A stretch of DNA of 30,024 nt from JBFIHZ01 sp041601535 (GTDB lineage Bacteria > Pseudomonadota > Gammaproteobacteria > Xanthomonadales > SZUA-36), in NCBI GenBank assembly GCA_041601535.1, contig JBFIHZ010000008.1:1-30024 (forward strand), given 5' to 3'. Below the pieces are notes generated by a model that was not told the DNA's origin, made no database searches, and was given only the letters and a program-made list of their open reading frames with translations. Position numbers and translations under genes: made by a program. Shown one piece after another: positions 21,367 through 30,019 of this stretch (its first letter is position 1; every line of letters starts with the position of its first letter).

Positions 21367-24015
21367 TCAATCAACCCCGGGCGGCAGTTCTTCCAATTGT
21401 TTCAGTTCATACAGCAGGTCAAGCGCCTCGCGCGGACTGAGCCGGTCCGGGTCCGCCTGCTGCAAGCGCTCACGCTGAGCGGCAGCAATGGCATCAGGCC
21501 CGGGTTCCGGCATTCCGGTCTTGTCCGGCCCGGAGTCATCGGCGCAGTGCGTGGGTTCGGCGAGGAACGGGCTGGCATCAAACAGCCCCAGCTGCGGTGA
21601 CCCGGCGCGCTGCTGCCGTTCGAGTTCGGCGAGATGACCGCGCGCCTTGTCCAGTACGGCGCGGGGTATGCCGGCCAGCGCAGCCACCTGCAAGCCATAA
21701 CTCTGGCTGGCCGGCCCTTCCTGCACTGAATGCAGGAACACGATCCGGTCCTTGTGCTCGACGGCATCCAGATGCACGTTTCTCACCCCACGCTCGCTCT
21801 CTGCCAGCCGGGTCAGCTCGAAATAGTGCGTGGCGAACAGGGTAAACGCGCGGACTTTCCTGGCCAGGTAGGTGGCGCAGGCCCAGGCCAGCGCCAGCCC
21901 ATCGTAGGTACTGGTGCCACGGCCGATTTCGTCCATCAGCACCAGGCTTTCTGGCGTTGCATTGTGCAGGATATTGGCGGTTTCAGACATCTCCACCATA
22001 AACGTGGACCGCCCGCCCGCCAGATCATCGCCGGCACCGATTCGGGTAAATATGCGATCTATGGGGCCGATTTCAGCCTGCTCAGCGGGCACCCAGCTGC
22101 CGGCCTGGGCCAGCAGTACAATCAGCGCTGTTTGCCGCATGTAGGTGGATTTGCCGCCCATGTTCGGGCCGGTGATGATCAGCATGCGGCGCTCCTCATG
22201 CAGCTTCACATCATTCGGTGTAAACGGCTGTTCCTGCAGGCTTTCCACCACCGGGTGGCGTCCGCCAACGATGCTAAGGCCACTGTGGGCGGAGAATTCA
22301 GGCCGGCAGAAACCCAGCGAGCTCGCACGCTCTGCGAAAGCGCACAGGACGTCCAGCCGGGACAGGCTGCGCGCCAGATCCTGTAACGGTTGCATTTGTC
22401 CGAGCAGCTGTTGCAGTACGTCCGCGTAACAGTGCTTTTCACGGGCCAGGGCACGTTCACGGCTGGATAGCACCTGGTCTTCAAACGTTTTGAGTTCTTC
22501 GGTGATGTAGCGTTCAGCCGCTTTCAGGGTCTGTTTGCGGGTGTACTCGGCCGGGATCCGGTCCTGGTGCGCGTGACTTATTTCGATGTAGTAGCCGTGT
22601 ACGCGGTTATAACCCACCTTGAGGGTGGCGATGCCGGTTTTCTCGCGCTGAGCCTGCTCATACTCCTGCAAAAACGTACTGGCGTTTTCAGACAGCGAGC
22701 GCAGCCGGTCCAGTTCGGCGTCATACCCCTCGGCAATCACGCCACCGTCACGAATCAATACCGGGGGATCATCTTTGATCGCGCGGCACAGCATTTCGTG
22801 CACTGCCGGCAGGCCCGCCAGCCGGCCGGTTATGCCCAGCAGGGCGGCGTGGCGGTTTTCATCCAGCATGGCGGCCAGTTCGGGAACCACCCCCAGCGCG
22901 TGGCGCAGTGTGGTCAAGTCGCGGGGCCGGGCCGAGGCGAGCGCCACCCGCGACAGGATGCGCTCCACGTCGCCCACCCCGCGGAGCACCTGGCGCAGGT
23001 CCTCGTAATGTCCGGCGTGCTGAAGTTCACCAATGGCTTCGTGGCGGCGCGCTACCGCCTGCTGGTCGCGCCGTGGGTTACCCAGCCAGCGGCGCAACAA
23101 GCGTCCGCCCATGGCGGTCACCGATGAATCCATAATGCCCACCAGGGAGGCATCTGCGGTACCGCCCATGCTGGAATCGATTTCCAGGTTGCGCCGGCTG
23201 ACCGCATCAAGGTGGATAAAATCATCCGCCTGTTCCAGCCTGATGCCGCGCAGGTGGGGCAGTGCTGTTTTCTGGGTTTCCTGCACGTACTCCAGCAAAA
23301 CTCCGGCGGCGATAATGGCTGCCGGGTGCTCGTCGATGCCGAAACCGCGCAAATCGGCAACACCGAATTGCTCTTGCAACAGTCTGGAAGTCTGTTTGCG
23401 GTCAAATTTCCATGCCGGCCGCCGCCGCACCTTATCGGCATCCATACCGCACAGGGGAAAGTCTTCGGCCAGCAACAATTCCGCCGGTGCCAGGCGCTGC
23501 AACTGGGCTTCCAGGTCCGGCTCCGAGGACAGGTTTCTGACGCGGAAGCGGCCGGATGCCAGGTCCAGCCAGGCCAGAGCGCTGTGTTTTCCGGCGCGGG
23601 CGGCAGCCGCCAGCAGGTTGTCACGGCGGGATTCCAGCAACGCTTCTTCCGTCAGAGTTCCCGGCGTGACTACCCGCACTACCTGGCGTTCAACCAGGCC
23701 TTTGCCGGCTGTGGGTTGGCTGACCTGTTCGCAAATGGCGGCAGATTCTCCCTGCCGCACCAGCCGGCGCAGGTAATTATCCAGCGCATGGTAAGGCACA
23801 CCGGCCATCGGGATGGGAGAACCTGCAGACTCACCCCTTGTCGTCAGTGTAATATCCAGCAGACGGGCTGCCTTGCGCGCATCGTCGTAAAAAACTTCGT
23901 AGAAATCACCCATGCGGAACAGCACAAGGGTATCCGGATATTCCGCCTTGATACCCAGGTATTGCTGCATCAAGGGGGTATGATGGGAGTGGTCGACGGC
24001 TGCGGTTGATGACAT
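21367..24015 (-). CDS. mutS: DNA mismatch repair protein MutS
   Basis: Mismatch-recognition ATPase. It has 882 residues from ATG 24015 (MSSTAAVDHS), close to the E. coli 853; the frame extends to 24138 but would overlap pncC. Alternative ATG 24048 adds 11 residues. The mismatch-reading motif Phe-x-Glu is visible in LVLFRMGDFYEVFYDDA; Walker A GPNMGGKST is near residue 614; Walker B and the STYDGLALAWA segment follow, then a C-terminal tail after a low-complexity linker. Single gene, divergent from pncC with a 66-base gap. Confidence 0.97.
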   Translation of the reverse strand: MSSTAAVDHSHHTPLMQQYLGIKAEYPDTLVLFRMGDFYEVFYDDARKAARLLDITLTTRGESAGSPIPMAGVPYHALDNYLRRLVRQGESAAICEQVSQPTAGKGLVERQVVRVVTPGTLTEEALLESRRDNLLAAAARAGKHSALAWLDLASGRFRVRNLSSEPDLEAQLQRLAPAELLLAEDFPLCGMDADKVRRRPAWKFDRKQTSRLLQEQFGVADLRGFGIDEHPAAIIAAGVLLEYVQETQKTALPHLRGIRLEQADDFIHLDAVSRRNLEIDSSMGGTADASLVGIMDSSVTAMGGRLLRRWLGNPRRDQQAVARRHEAIGELQHAGHYEDLRQVLRGVGDVERILSRVALASARPRDLTTLRHALGVVPELAAMLDENRHAALLGITGRLAGLPAVHEMLCRAIKDDPPVLIRDGGVIAEGYDAELDRLRSLSENASTFLQEYEQAQREKTGIATLKVGYNRVHGYYIEISHAHQDRIPAEYTRKQTLKAAERYITEELKTFEDQVLSSRERALAREKHCYADVLQQLLGQMQPLQDLARSLSRLDVLCAFAERASSLGFCRPEFSAHSGLSIVGGRHPVVESLQEQPFTPNDVKLHEERRMLIITGPNMGGKSTYMRQTALIVLLAQAGSWVPAEQAEIGPIDRIFTRIGAGDDLAGGRSTFMVEMSETANILHNATPESLVLMDEIGRGTSTYDGLALAWACATYLARKVRAFTLFATHYFELTRLAESERGVRNVHLDAVEHKDRIVFLHSVQEGPASQSYGLQVAALAGIPRAVLDKARGHLAELERQQRAGSPQLGLFDASPFLAEPTHCADDSGPDKTGMPEPGPDAIAAAQRERLQQADPDRLSPREALDLLYELKQLEELPPGVD

Positions 24016-24081
24016 CGGCAGAAGTGTAACTGAAGCGGCTGCGCGCATGAAGGCGACAGCGTCAAAACGGTAGCAATAAGC

Positions 24082-24579
24082 ATGCAAGCAGAAGAAATAC
24101 CCCAGCTGGTGGAACAGCTCGCGGCGCAGTTGACCCAACGGTCCTGGTCCATGGTGGCGGCCGAATCATGCACCGGGGGCTGGCTGGCGAAATCCTGTAC
24201 CGACGTGGCTGGCAGTTCTGCCTGGTTCGAGCGGGGATTTGTCACCTACAGCTACGCGTCAAAAGTAGAATTGCTGGGCGTGGACCAAGAGACCCTGCAA
24301 CAGCAAGGCGCGGTCAGTGAAGCAGTGGCCCGGCAAATGGCCGCAGGCGCGCTGTGCGCAGCGCACGCCCAGGCAGCGGTGGCGATTACCGGCATCGCCG
24401 GGCCTGATGGCGGCCTGCCCGGCAAGCCGGTGGGAACCGTGTGGTTCGCCTGGGCCATTCAGCCCCCCGGCGGATCCGTGGCCGTGACAAGCGAGGCCAT
24501 GCTGTTTGCAGGTAACCGCAGCGCCGTGCGCAGGCAGTCGGTGGTGCACGCACTGGCCGGCATGCTGCAAGTTCTGTAA
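24082..24579 (+). CDS. pncC: Nicotinamide-nucleotide amidohydrolase (CinA C-terminal domain)
   Basis: Deamidates NMN to NaMN in pyridine nucleotide recycling. Its 165 residues make a stand-alone CinA C-terminal domain without the N-terminal half: SMVAAESCTGGWLAKSCTDVAGSSAWFERGFVTYSY, then VAITGIAGPDGGLPGKPVGTVWFAW. Position directly before recA is common in proteobacteria. A 339-base gap follows. Confidence 0.9.
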   Translation: MQAEEIPQLVEQLAAQLTQRSWSMVAAESCTGGWLAKSCTDVAGSSAWFERGFVTYSYASKVELLGVDQETLQQQGAVSEAVARQMAAGALCAAHAQAAVAITGIAGPDGGLPGKPVGTVWFAWAIQPPGGSVAVTSEAMLFAGNRSAVRRQSVVHALAGMLQVL

Positions 24580-24918
24580 TCCAGCCGGGGTACCGCTACC
24601 TCCGCGGGGTCACCACGCCTGATGGCGTCTGACAGGGCAGCCGGCGGCCGTGGTTTGGCGCGGGCAATTTGCCATTATCGTAATTTGAGAACACCGTCCG
24701 GCAGAATACGCTGGAATGCTCAAAACGCCTGTGTTTGACCAGCAATACCGCTTTGCCGCAGGCCATTGCAGGGCATTCACCCGGACCGGCGTAGGATTAT
24801 TGATATCGTACGATGGGCGTGATGAAGCAGCGGCTTCGGCTATGTCATAATGAGACTGATCCGGTTGAGCTACACAGTGAAATTTACGGCACGACCATAA
24901 AAACACAGGAGAGGAAGC
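24580..24918 (+). promoter_or_regulatory. recA upstream region
   Basis: This gap must hold the recA promoter. I see a perfect 10-bp palindrome ATCGTACGAT (24805-24814) and, 31 bases on, a CATAAT -10-like box (24846-24851) with a poor -35. I found no gammaproteobacterial LexA box (CTGT-N8-ACAG or near variant). A short hairpin-forming GC-rich stretch follows pncC. No gene is visible here. Confidence 0.4.
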
Positions 24919-25965
24919 GTGGACGACAACAGAAAACAGGCCCTGGCGGCCGCCTTGACACAGATTGAACGGCAGTTCGGCAAGGGTGCCATCATGCGGC
25001 TGGGCGACGGTACCGCTGCCAATGATGTGAACGTCATATCAACCGGTTCCCTGACCCTCGACCTGGCCCTGGGCATAGGTGGTTTACCGCGCGGCCGGGT
25101 GGTGGAGGTTTACGGGCCGGAATCCAGTGGTAAAACCACTCTGACGCTGCAGGTCATCGCCGAATGCCAGAAAATAGGCGGCACGGCAGCATTCGTGGAT
25201 GCCGAGCATGCGCTGGATCCCCAGTACGCGGAAAAACTGGGTGTCAACGTGGAAGACTTGCTGGTTTCGCAGCCGGACACCGGTGAGCAGGCACTGGAAA
25301 TCACCGATATGCTGGTGCGTTCCGGCGCGGTTGACATCGTGGTGGTCGACTCCGTCGCCGCGCTGACGCCCAAGGCTGAAATCGAGGGCGACATGGGTGA
25401 TACCCATGTGGGCCTGCACGCGCGCCTGATGTCACAGGCCTTGCGCAAGCTGACCGGTAACATCAAGCGTTCCAACTGCATGGTGATATTCATTAACCAG
25501 ATCCGCATGAAAATCGGTGTCATGTTTGGCAGTCCCGAGACCACCACGGGTGGTAATGCATTGAAATTTTATTCGTCGATCCGGCTGGATATCCGCCGAA
25601 TCGGGGCCTTGAAAAAAGGCGATGAAATCATCGGCAACCAGACGCGTGTGAAGGTGGTGAAGAACAAGATGGCGCCACCGTTCAAACAGGCCGAATTTGA
25701 AATTCTCTATGGTGAAGGCATTTCCCGTGAAGGTGAATTGATCGAGCTGGGCGTCAAGCACAATATGGTCGATAAATCCGGCGCCTGGTACAGCTACAAT
25801 GGCGATCGCATTGGCCAGGGCAAGGAAAACGTTCGCCAGTTCCTCAAGGACAATCCGAACATCGCGACGGATATTGATGCGCGGTTGCGTACCGAGCTGC
25901 TGCCGGCGAAATCGGCAGCCGGTGCAGAGGACAGCGAGTTGGCTGGCGAGGAAGTTGAATCCTGA
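24919..25965 (+). CDS. recA: Recombinase RecA
   Basis: Forms filaments on single-stranded DNA, catalyses strand exchange and triggers LexA self-cleavage. It has 348 residues (E. coli 353) from a GTG start at 24919, supported by AGGAGAGG upstream. Motifs: MAW-type core MRLGDG, Walker A GPESSGKTT at 66-74, QPDTGEQALEI, Walker B VDIVVVDSVAAL, and the L2 loop GGNALKFYSS. The acidic C-terminus (EDSELAGEEVES) is normal. No intein. Confidence 0.98.
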   Translation: MDDNRKQALAAALTQIERQFGKGAIMRLGDGTAANDVNVISTGSLTLDLALGIGGLPRGRVVEVYGPESSGKTTLTLQVIAECQKIGGTAAFVDAEHALDPQYAEKLGVNVEDLLVSQPDTGEQALEITDMLVRSGAVDIVVVDSVAALTPKAEIEGDMGDTHVGLHARLMSQALRKLTGNIKRSNCMVIFINQIRMKIGVMFGSPETTTGGNALKFYSSIRLDIRRIGALKKGDEIIGNQTRVKVVKNKMAPPFKQAEFEILYGEGISREGELIELGVKHNMVDKSGAWYSYNGDRIGQGKENVRQFLKDNPNIATDIDARLRTELLPAKSAAGAEDSELAGEEVES

Positions 25966-26017
25966 GCCTGGCCTGGAGGCTGCGCCGGAAAATGGTCTCA
26001 GCCCATCCCTGAATGAC

Positions 26018-26458
26018 ATGAGGGTATTCGCGGCCCGCCTGCTGGCGCGCCGCGAATATGCCGTTCGGGAACTGCACGACCGATTGCTCCGCAAGTGGCC
26101 GGATGGCGACGACATCGAAACCCGCGTGGCAGGCTTTATCCAGCTGCTGGTGGAAGAGGGTCTGTTGTCCGATGAGCGCTACGTTGAAGCATTTGTCCGT
26201 TCACGGGTGCAGCGGCACCAGGGGCCGGTAAAAATCCGTGCTGAACTGCGCAAACGAGGGGCGCCCGACGATATCAGCGAACGCCATTTACAGGCTTTTT
26301 CCGAGGAATGGCCGCGGTTTGCGGAGGAGTGGCTGGCACGCCAACTGGATCACGACCTGGACTATGAACAGCGCGGCAAATATTACCGCCGGTTGATGAA
26401 CCGGGGGTTCACGCATCAACAGGCCATGGATGCCGTCAGCCGGTACGCAGCGGAGTAA
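26018..26458 (+). CDS. recX: Regulatory protein RecX
   Basis: Inhibits RecA filament growth by binding in its groove. From ATG 26018 it has 146 residues (MRVFAARLLARREYAVRELH). An in-frame TTG at 25955 would overlap the recA stop and give 167 residues, near the E. coli length of 166; ribosome sites do not decide between them. Helical repeats typical of RecX are visible: LARREYAVRELHDRLLRK, LVEEGLLSDERYVEAFVRSR, KIRAELRKRGAPDDI and a C-terminal YYRRLMNRGFTHQQAMDAV. It shares the recA transcript. Confidence 0.9.
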   Translation: MRVFAARLLARREYAVRELHDRLLRKWPDGDDIETRVAGFIQLLVEEGLLSDERYVEAFVRSRVQRHQGPVKIRAELRKRGAPDDISERHLQAFSEEWPRFAEEWLARQLDHDLDYEQRGKYYRRLMNRGFTHQQAMDAVSRYAAE

Positions 26459-26510
26459 ATCCCGCCAGCGGCTCCACCGCGTTCTCTGCGGGTCTTGAGT
26501 TCACCGGATG

Positions 26511-26530
26511 TGCCTGCATTTAAGCAGGCA
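26511..26530. repeat. Short hairpin after recX
   Basis: TGCCTGC and GCAGGCA form a perfect 7-bp stem around ATTTAA, 53 bases after recX. No T-run follows, so it may only weakly terminate the recA-recX transcript. Confidence 0.4.
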
Positions 26531-26553
26531 GACCTGTGACGCAACAGGCGGTC

Positions 26554-26570
26554 AATTCCGCCGCGGAATT
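26554..26570. promoter_or_regulatory. Palindrome in the alaS promoter
   Basis: AATTCCGC and GCGGAATT are perfect inverted halves around one central C. A TACACT -10-like box lies at 26574-26579, so the palindrome sits in the promoter spacer. In E. coli AlaRS is known to repress its own gene by binding a palindrome at the alaS promoter; the same is possible here. Confidence 0.45.
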
Positions 26571-26609
26571 AGGTACACTTCCCCACTTCAATTTGAAGGC
26601 AGCTGACGT

Positions 26610-29252
26610 ATGCAAGGCTCGGTAAAAACCACTGCGGAAATTCGCCAGGGTTTCCTGGACTTTTTCCAGGAAAAAGCACACTCAATCGTGCCCTCCAGTT
26701 CTCTGGTGCCGGCCAATGATCCCACCTTGCTGTTCACCAACGCAGGCATGGTCCAGTTCAAGGACGTGTTCCTGGGGGCGGAAAAGCGCGCCAACAAACG
26801 GGCCGTGAGTTCCCAGCGCTGTGTGCGTGCGGGTGGCAAGCATAATGACCTGGATCAGGTGGGGTATACCGCCCGTCACCACACGTTTTTCGAGATGCTG
26901 GGTAATTTCAGCTTCGGAGATTATTTCAAGCAGGATGCGATCCGCTATGCCTGGGAACTGCTAACCGAAGGCTTTGGCCTGGACCCCGAACGGTTGTGGG
27001 TGACGGTTTACCACAGCGACGATGAAGCCTATGACATCTGGGCCAGGGAGGTGGGCGTCCCGGCAGAACGAATCGTGCGCATTGGGGATAAACCGGGCAC
27101 CGAATATGACAGCGACAACTTCTGGGCCATGGGCGACACCGGGCCCTGCGGCCCCTGTTCCGAAATCTTTTATGACCACGGCGAGGGCGTGGAGGGTGGT
27201 CCGCCCGGTTCCGCCAATGAAGACGGTGACCGCTATATCGAAATCTGGAACCTGGTCTTTATGCAGTTTGATCGCGCCGCCGACGGATCCCTTGCCCCGC
27301 TGCCGGCACCGTGTGTGGATACCGGCATGGGCCTGGAGCGCATCAGCGCGGTGTTGCAAGGCGTGCACAGTAATTACGAAATCGACCTGTTCCAGGCCCT
27401 GATTCAATCCGCCGCCGACCTGACCGGCTGTACAGACCTGCAGAACAAATCACTCAATGTCATCGCCGATCATATTCGTGCCTGCGCATTCCTGATTTCC
27501 GACGGCGTGCTGCCATCACGCGACGGCAGGGGTTACGTGTTGCGCCGGATCATCCGCCGCGCCATACGTCATGGCTACAAACTGGGGCAGAAGCAGCCGT
27601 TTTTCCACCGCATGGTGGAGCCCCTGGCGCAGCAAATGGGCCAGGCGTACCCGGAATTACTCAGCCGTCAGCAGCAAATTGAACAGGTGTTGCTGGAAGA
27701 GGAAGGGCGGTTCTCACGCACCCTGGATGCCGGCATGGCGATATTGCAGGGCGTGATGGCCGGTGCCTCTGATGAAATTGACGGCCAGACCGCTTTTTTA
27801 CTGTACGACACGTATGGATTCCCTCTTGACCTGACGCAGGATGTCGCGCGTGAACACGGTCTGCAGGTGGACGTGGAAGGATTCGACGACGCCATGGCTG
27901 AACAGCAACAGCGCGGCCGTTCCGCCAGTCAGTTTGCATCGCAGTCACAGATTTCCGCCGAAACCATCAAGTCATTGCCGGAGACCGAGTTTCTCGGTTA
28001 TCACTCTCTGGTTGAAGAGCAGGCCTGCGTGGCTGGAATCGTGGTGGATGGCGAGCTTACCGATACCCTGGAAGCGGGCACTGAAGCGATCGTATACCTG
28101 GACCGCACCCCGTTTTATGCGGAATCCGGTGGTCAGGTGGGCGATACCGGTGTGCTGCTGGGGCAGTCCGCTGAGTTCCAGGTGGTCGATACCATCAAAA
28201 CGGCCGGCGCATTTCATGCCCACGTGGGCAGCCTGAGCAAAGGAAGCCTGCGAACCGGGGACACCGTGGCGGCCCGCGTGGATGCTCCACGGCGGCAATC
28301 CATCGTGTTGCACCACTCAGCCACCCATCTGCTGCATGCGGCGCTCAAACAGGTCTTGGGCGAGCACGTGGAGCAAAGAGGGTCACTGGTCGCGCCAGAC
28401 CATCTGCGCTTTGATTTTACCCACCCCCGCGCCGTCAGCGCAGAAGAGCTGCGCGAAATCGAGCGCATGGTGAATCGCGAGATTCGTATCAATCCGGCAT
28501 CCCAGGTTGACGTAATGCCGTTTGAGGATGCCCTGAAAACGGGTGCCAGCGCGCTGTTTGGCGAAAAATACGGCGATCAGGTCAGGGTCATGAAGTTCGG
28601 TGATTTTTCCATTGAATTATGTGGTGGCACGCATGTCGAACGCATTGGTGACATCGGCCAGTTCAAAATCACCGAAGAATCCGCTGTCGCTTCGGGTATT
28701 CGGCGCATCGTGGCTGTGGCCGGCGATGCGGCAGTTTCCTGGGTGCAGGAAATGGAAGGCCGGCTGCGCAAGGTGGCCAGTAACCTGCATGTGGCGCCTG
28801 ACCAGGTGGAACATCGCCTGGCGCAATTGATGGAACGTAACCGGGCGCTGGAAAAAGATGTGGATGAACTGAAATCACTGATGGCCAGTGCCAAAGGTGA
28901 CGAAATGCTCGACCGGGTGGTGGATGTGGACGGCATCAAGGTGCTGGCAGCCGAACTGGATGGGCTGGACGCACAGTCGTTACGCAGCACGATCGATCGC
29001 CTGAAAGACCAGCTGGGAACGGCTATCGTGGTGATAGCCAGCGTTGATCAGGGCAAGGTCCGCCTGGCCGCCGGAGTGAGCAAAGATCTCATCTCTCGGA
29101 TTCAGGCAGGGAATCTGGTAAACTTCGTGGCGCAACAGATTGGAGGCAAGGGAGGAGGTCGTCCGGATTTCGCACAGGCCGGAGGAACCCAGCCCGAAAA
29201 CCTGGGTTCTGCTTTGTCAGCCGTATCGGACTGGGTCCGTAACGCAATGTGA
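26610..29252 (+). CDS. alaS: Alanyl-tRNA synthetase
   Basis: Class II enzyme that charges and edits tRNA-Ala. It has 880 residues (E. coli 876). N-terminal catalytic core: FFQEKAHSIVPSSSLVP, TNAGMVQFKDVFLG, RCVRAGGKHNDLDQVG, HHTFFEMLGNFSFGDYFK. The editing domain shows HHSATHLLHAAL and CGGTHV (zinc-binding His and Cys). The C-Ala domain ends GGKGGGRPDFAQAGG. Start ATG 26610 has GAAGG upstream. csrA follows 154 bases later, as in many gammaproteobacteria. Confidence 0.98.
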   Translation: MQGSVKTTAEIRQGFLDFFQEKAHSIVPSSSLVPANDPTLLFTNAGMVQFKDVFLGAEKRANKRAVSSQRCVRAGGKHNDLDQVGYTARHHTFFEMLGNFSFGDYFKQDAIRYAWELLTEGFGLDPERLWVTVYHSDDEAYDIWAREVGVPAERIVRIGDKPGTEYDSDNFWAMGDTGPCGPCSEIFYDHGEGVEGGPPGSANEDGDRYIEIWNLVFMQFDRAADGSLAPLPAPCVDTGMGLERISAVLQGVHSNYEIDLFQALIQSAADLTGCTDLQNKSLNVIADHIRACAFLISDGVLPSRDGRGYVLRRIIRRAIRHGYKLGQKQPFFHRMVEPLAQQMGQAYPELLSRQQQIEQVLLEEEGRFSRTLDAGMAILQGVMAGASDEIDGQTAFLLYDTYGFPLDLTQDVAREHGLQVDVEGFDDAMAEQQQRGRSASQFASQSQISAETIKSLPETEFLGYHSLVEEQACVAGIVVDGELTDTLEAGTEAIVYLDRTPFYAESGGQVGDTGVLLGQSAEFQVVDTIKTAGAFHAHVGSLSKGSLRTGDTVAARVDAPRRQSIVLHHSATHLLHAALKQVLGEHVEQRGSLVAPDHLRFDFTHPRAVSAEELREIERMVNREIRINPASQVDVMPFEDALKTGASALFGEKYGDQVRVMKFGDFSIELCGGTHVERIGDIGQFKITEESAVASGIRRIVAVAGDAAVSWVQEMEGRLRKVASNLHVAPDQVEHRLAQLMERNRALEKDVDELKSLMASAKGDEMLDRVVDVDGIKVLAAELDGLDAQSLRSTIDRLKDQLGTAIVVIASVDQGKVRLAAGVSKDLISRIQAGNLVNFVAQQIGGKGGGRPDFAQAGGTQPENLGSALSAVSDWVRNAM

Positions 29253-29359
29253 CACAGTATATCTGTTTCCAAATATGGGGAATCGGTGTAATACTTGCCT
29301 GTAAAGGTCTTGTATTGCTTTTCAAATCGTCTCGCGATGGTTTTGGCATTCACAAAATA

Positions 29360-29387
29360 TATAATTGACGGATACATGAAGTGTCCG
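29360..29387 (+). promoter_or_regulatory. csrA promoter -10 and leader hairpin
   Basis: TATAAT (29360-29365) precedes csrA by 41 bases; the -35 is weak (only an 11-base spaced TTGGCA). The leader forms a hairpin CGGATAC with GTGTCCG (29369-29387, one G-T pair). The Shine-Dalgarno AAGGAAGG itself contains GGA, so self-repression by CsrA is plausible. Confidence 0.45.
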
Positions 29388-29406
29388 AAACCAAAGGAAG
29401 GTTCAC

Positions 29407-29595
29407 ATGCTGATTCTGACAAGAAGGATTGGGGAAAAGCTTGTCATCGGTGATAACATCACAGTAACAGTATTGGGCGTTAAAGGTAACCAGATACGTA
29501 TCGGAATAGAGGCGCCGCCGGAAGTGCAGGTGCATCGTGAAGAAATCTATCAACGGATACTGAAGGAACGTGCAGACGGTACCACCGGTTCTTGA
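29407..29595 (+). CDS. csrA: Carbon storage regulator CsrA (RsmA)
   Basis: Dimeric RNA-binding protein that binds GGA in hairpin loops of mRNA leaders and is titrated by sponge RNAs. Its 62 residues (E. coli 61) start MLILTRRIGEKLVIGD. The RNA-contacting residues Leu4 and Arg44 are both present (VQVHREEIYQRI). Position between alaS and tRNA-Ser is the standard one. Two candidate sponge RNAs lie at the other end of this window. Confidence 0.97.
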   Translation: MLILTRRIGEKLVIGDNITVTVLGVKGNQIRIGIEAPPEVQVHREEIYQRILKERADGTTGS

Positions 29596-29707
29596 GGTTT
29601 TCTTTCAGATCAGGCCTTTACCCGAAAACCAGAAGCAAGTATCCTTGCGCCGCGCCGAAAGTCCAGGCAGCGGCGTGTGTAGTATTGATGCCAAGAAAAT
29701 ATCCTGA

Positions 29708-29786
29708 CGCTCCCAGGGGGAGCGAAAGTGAAAAGCTGGTTGCAGAAACCAGAGCAAGGAATTTGGAGAGATGGCCGAGTGGCTGA
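29708..29786 (+). repeat. 79-bp direct repeat, copy A
   Basis: Matches copy B (29870-29948) at 77 of 79 positions with a 162-base offset. It begins with an inverted repeat (CGCTCCC, then GGAGCG), runs through the leader of the tRNA and ends with the first 22 bases of tRNA-Ser. Confidence 0.9.
29765..29786 (+). pseudogene. Truncated 5' fragment of tRNA-Ser
   Basis: 22 bases identical to the start of the intact tRNA-Ser at 29927 (acceptor 5' strand and beginning of the D-arm). The sequence then turns into an unrelated hairpin, so no cloverleaf can form. Confidence 0.85.
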
Positions 29787-29869
29787 CTGAATCGCCGGGA
29801 GCGATTCAGAACGTCGCAGCGCAGCAAGACGGCCCCGCAGGGGCGAAGGGCAGGATGCCCGCAGTAACG
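29787..29869. repeat. Hairpin cluster between the two repeat copies
   Basis: CTGAATCGC pairs with GCGATTCAG (29787-29809, 9 bp). Further on GCCCC/GGGGC (about 29832-29844) and GGGCA/TGCCC around GGA (about 29848-29860) form compact stems. The run of GC-rich hairpins resembles dispersed intergenic repeat families of proteobacteria, though I cannot name the family. Confidence 0.6.
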
Positions 29870-29948
29870 CGCTCCCAGGGGGAGCGAAAGTGAAAAGCTG
29901 GTTGCAGAGACCAGAGCAAAGAATTTGGAGAGATGGCCGAGTGGCTGA
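29870..29948 (+). repeat. 79-bp direct repeat, copy B
   Basis: Second copy, leading into the intact tRNA-Ser. Two substitutions separate it from copy A, so the duplication is fairly recent or maintained by conversion. Confidence 0.9.
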
Positions 29949-30019
29949 AGGCGCTCCCCTGCTAAGGGAGTATGGGTTCAAAAAGCCCATCGAGGGTTCG
30001 AATCCCTCTCTCTCCGCCA
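29927..30019 (+). tRNA. serX: tRNA-Ser(GCU)
   Basis: 93 bases including encoded CCA. Acceptor stem GGAGAGA pairs with TCTCTCC; anticodon stem CTCCC/GGGAG encloses CTGCTAA with anticodon GCT, which reads AGC and AGU. A long variable arm (TGGGTTC..., GCCCA) and the T-arm GAGGGTTCGAATCCCTC are typical of serine tRNAs. The csrA-tRNA-Ser order is common in gammaproteobacteria. The symbol is the usual one for this isoacceptor, not verified. Confidence 0.97.

Noticed and set aside
29592..29786. 64-aa plus-strand frame ending ERWPSG
   Set aside because: Starts in the csrA tail and ends inside the truncated tRNA copy; no Shine-Dalgarno and no family.
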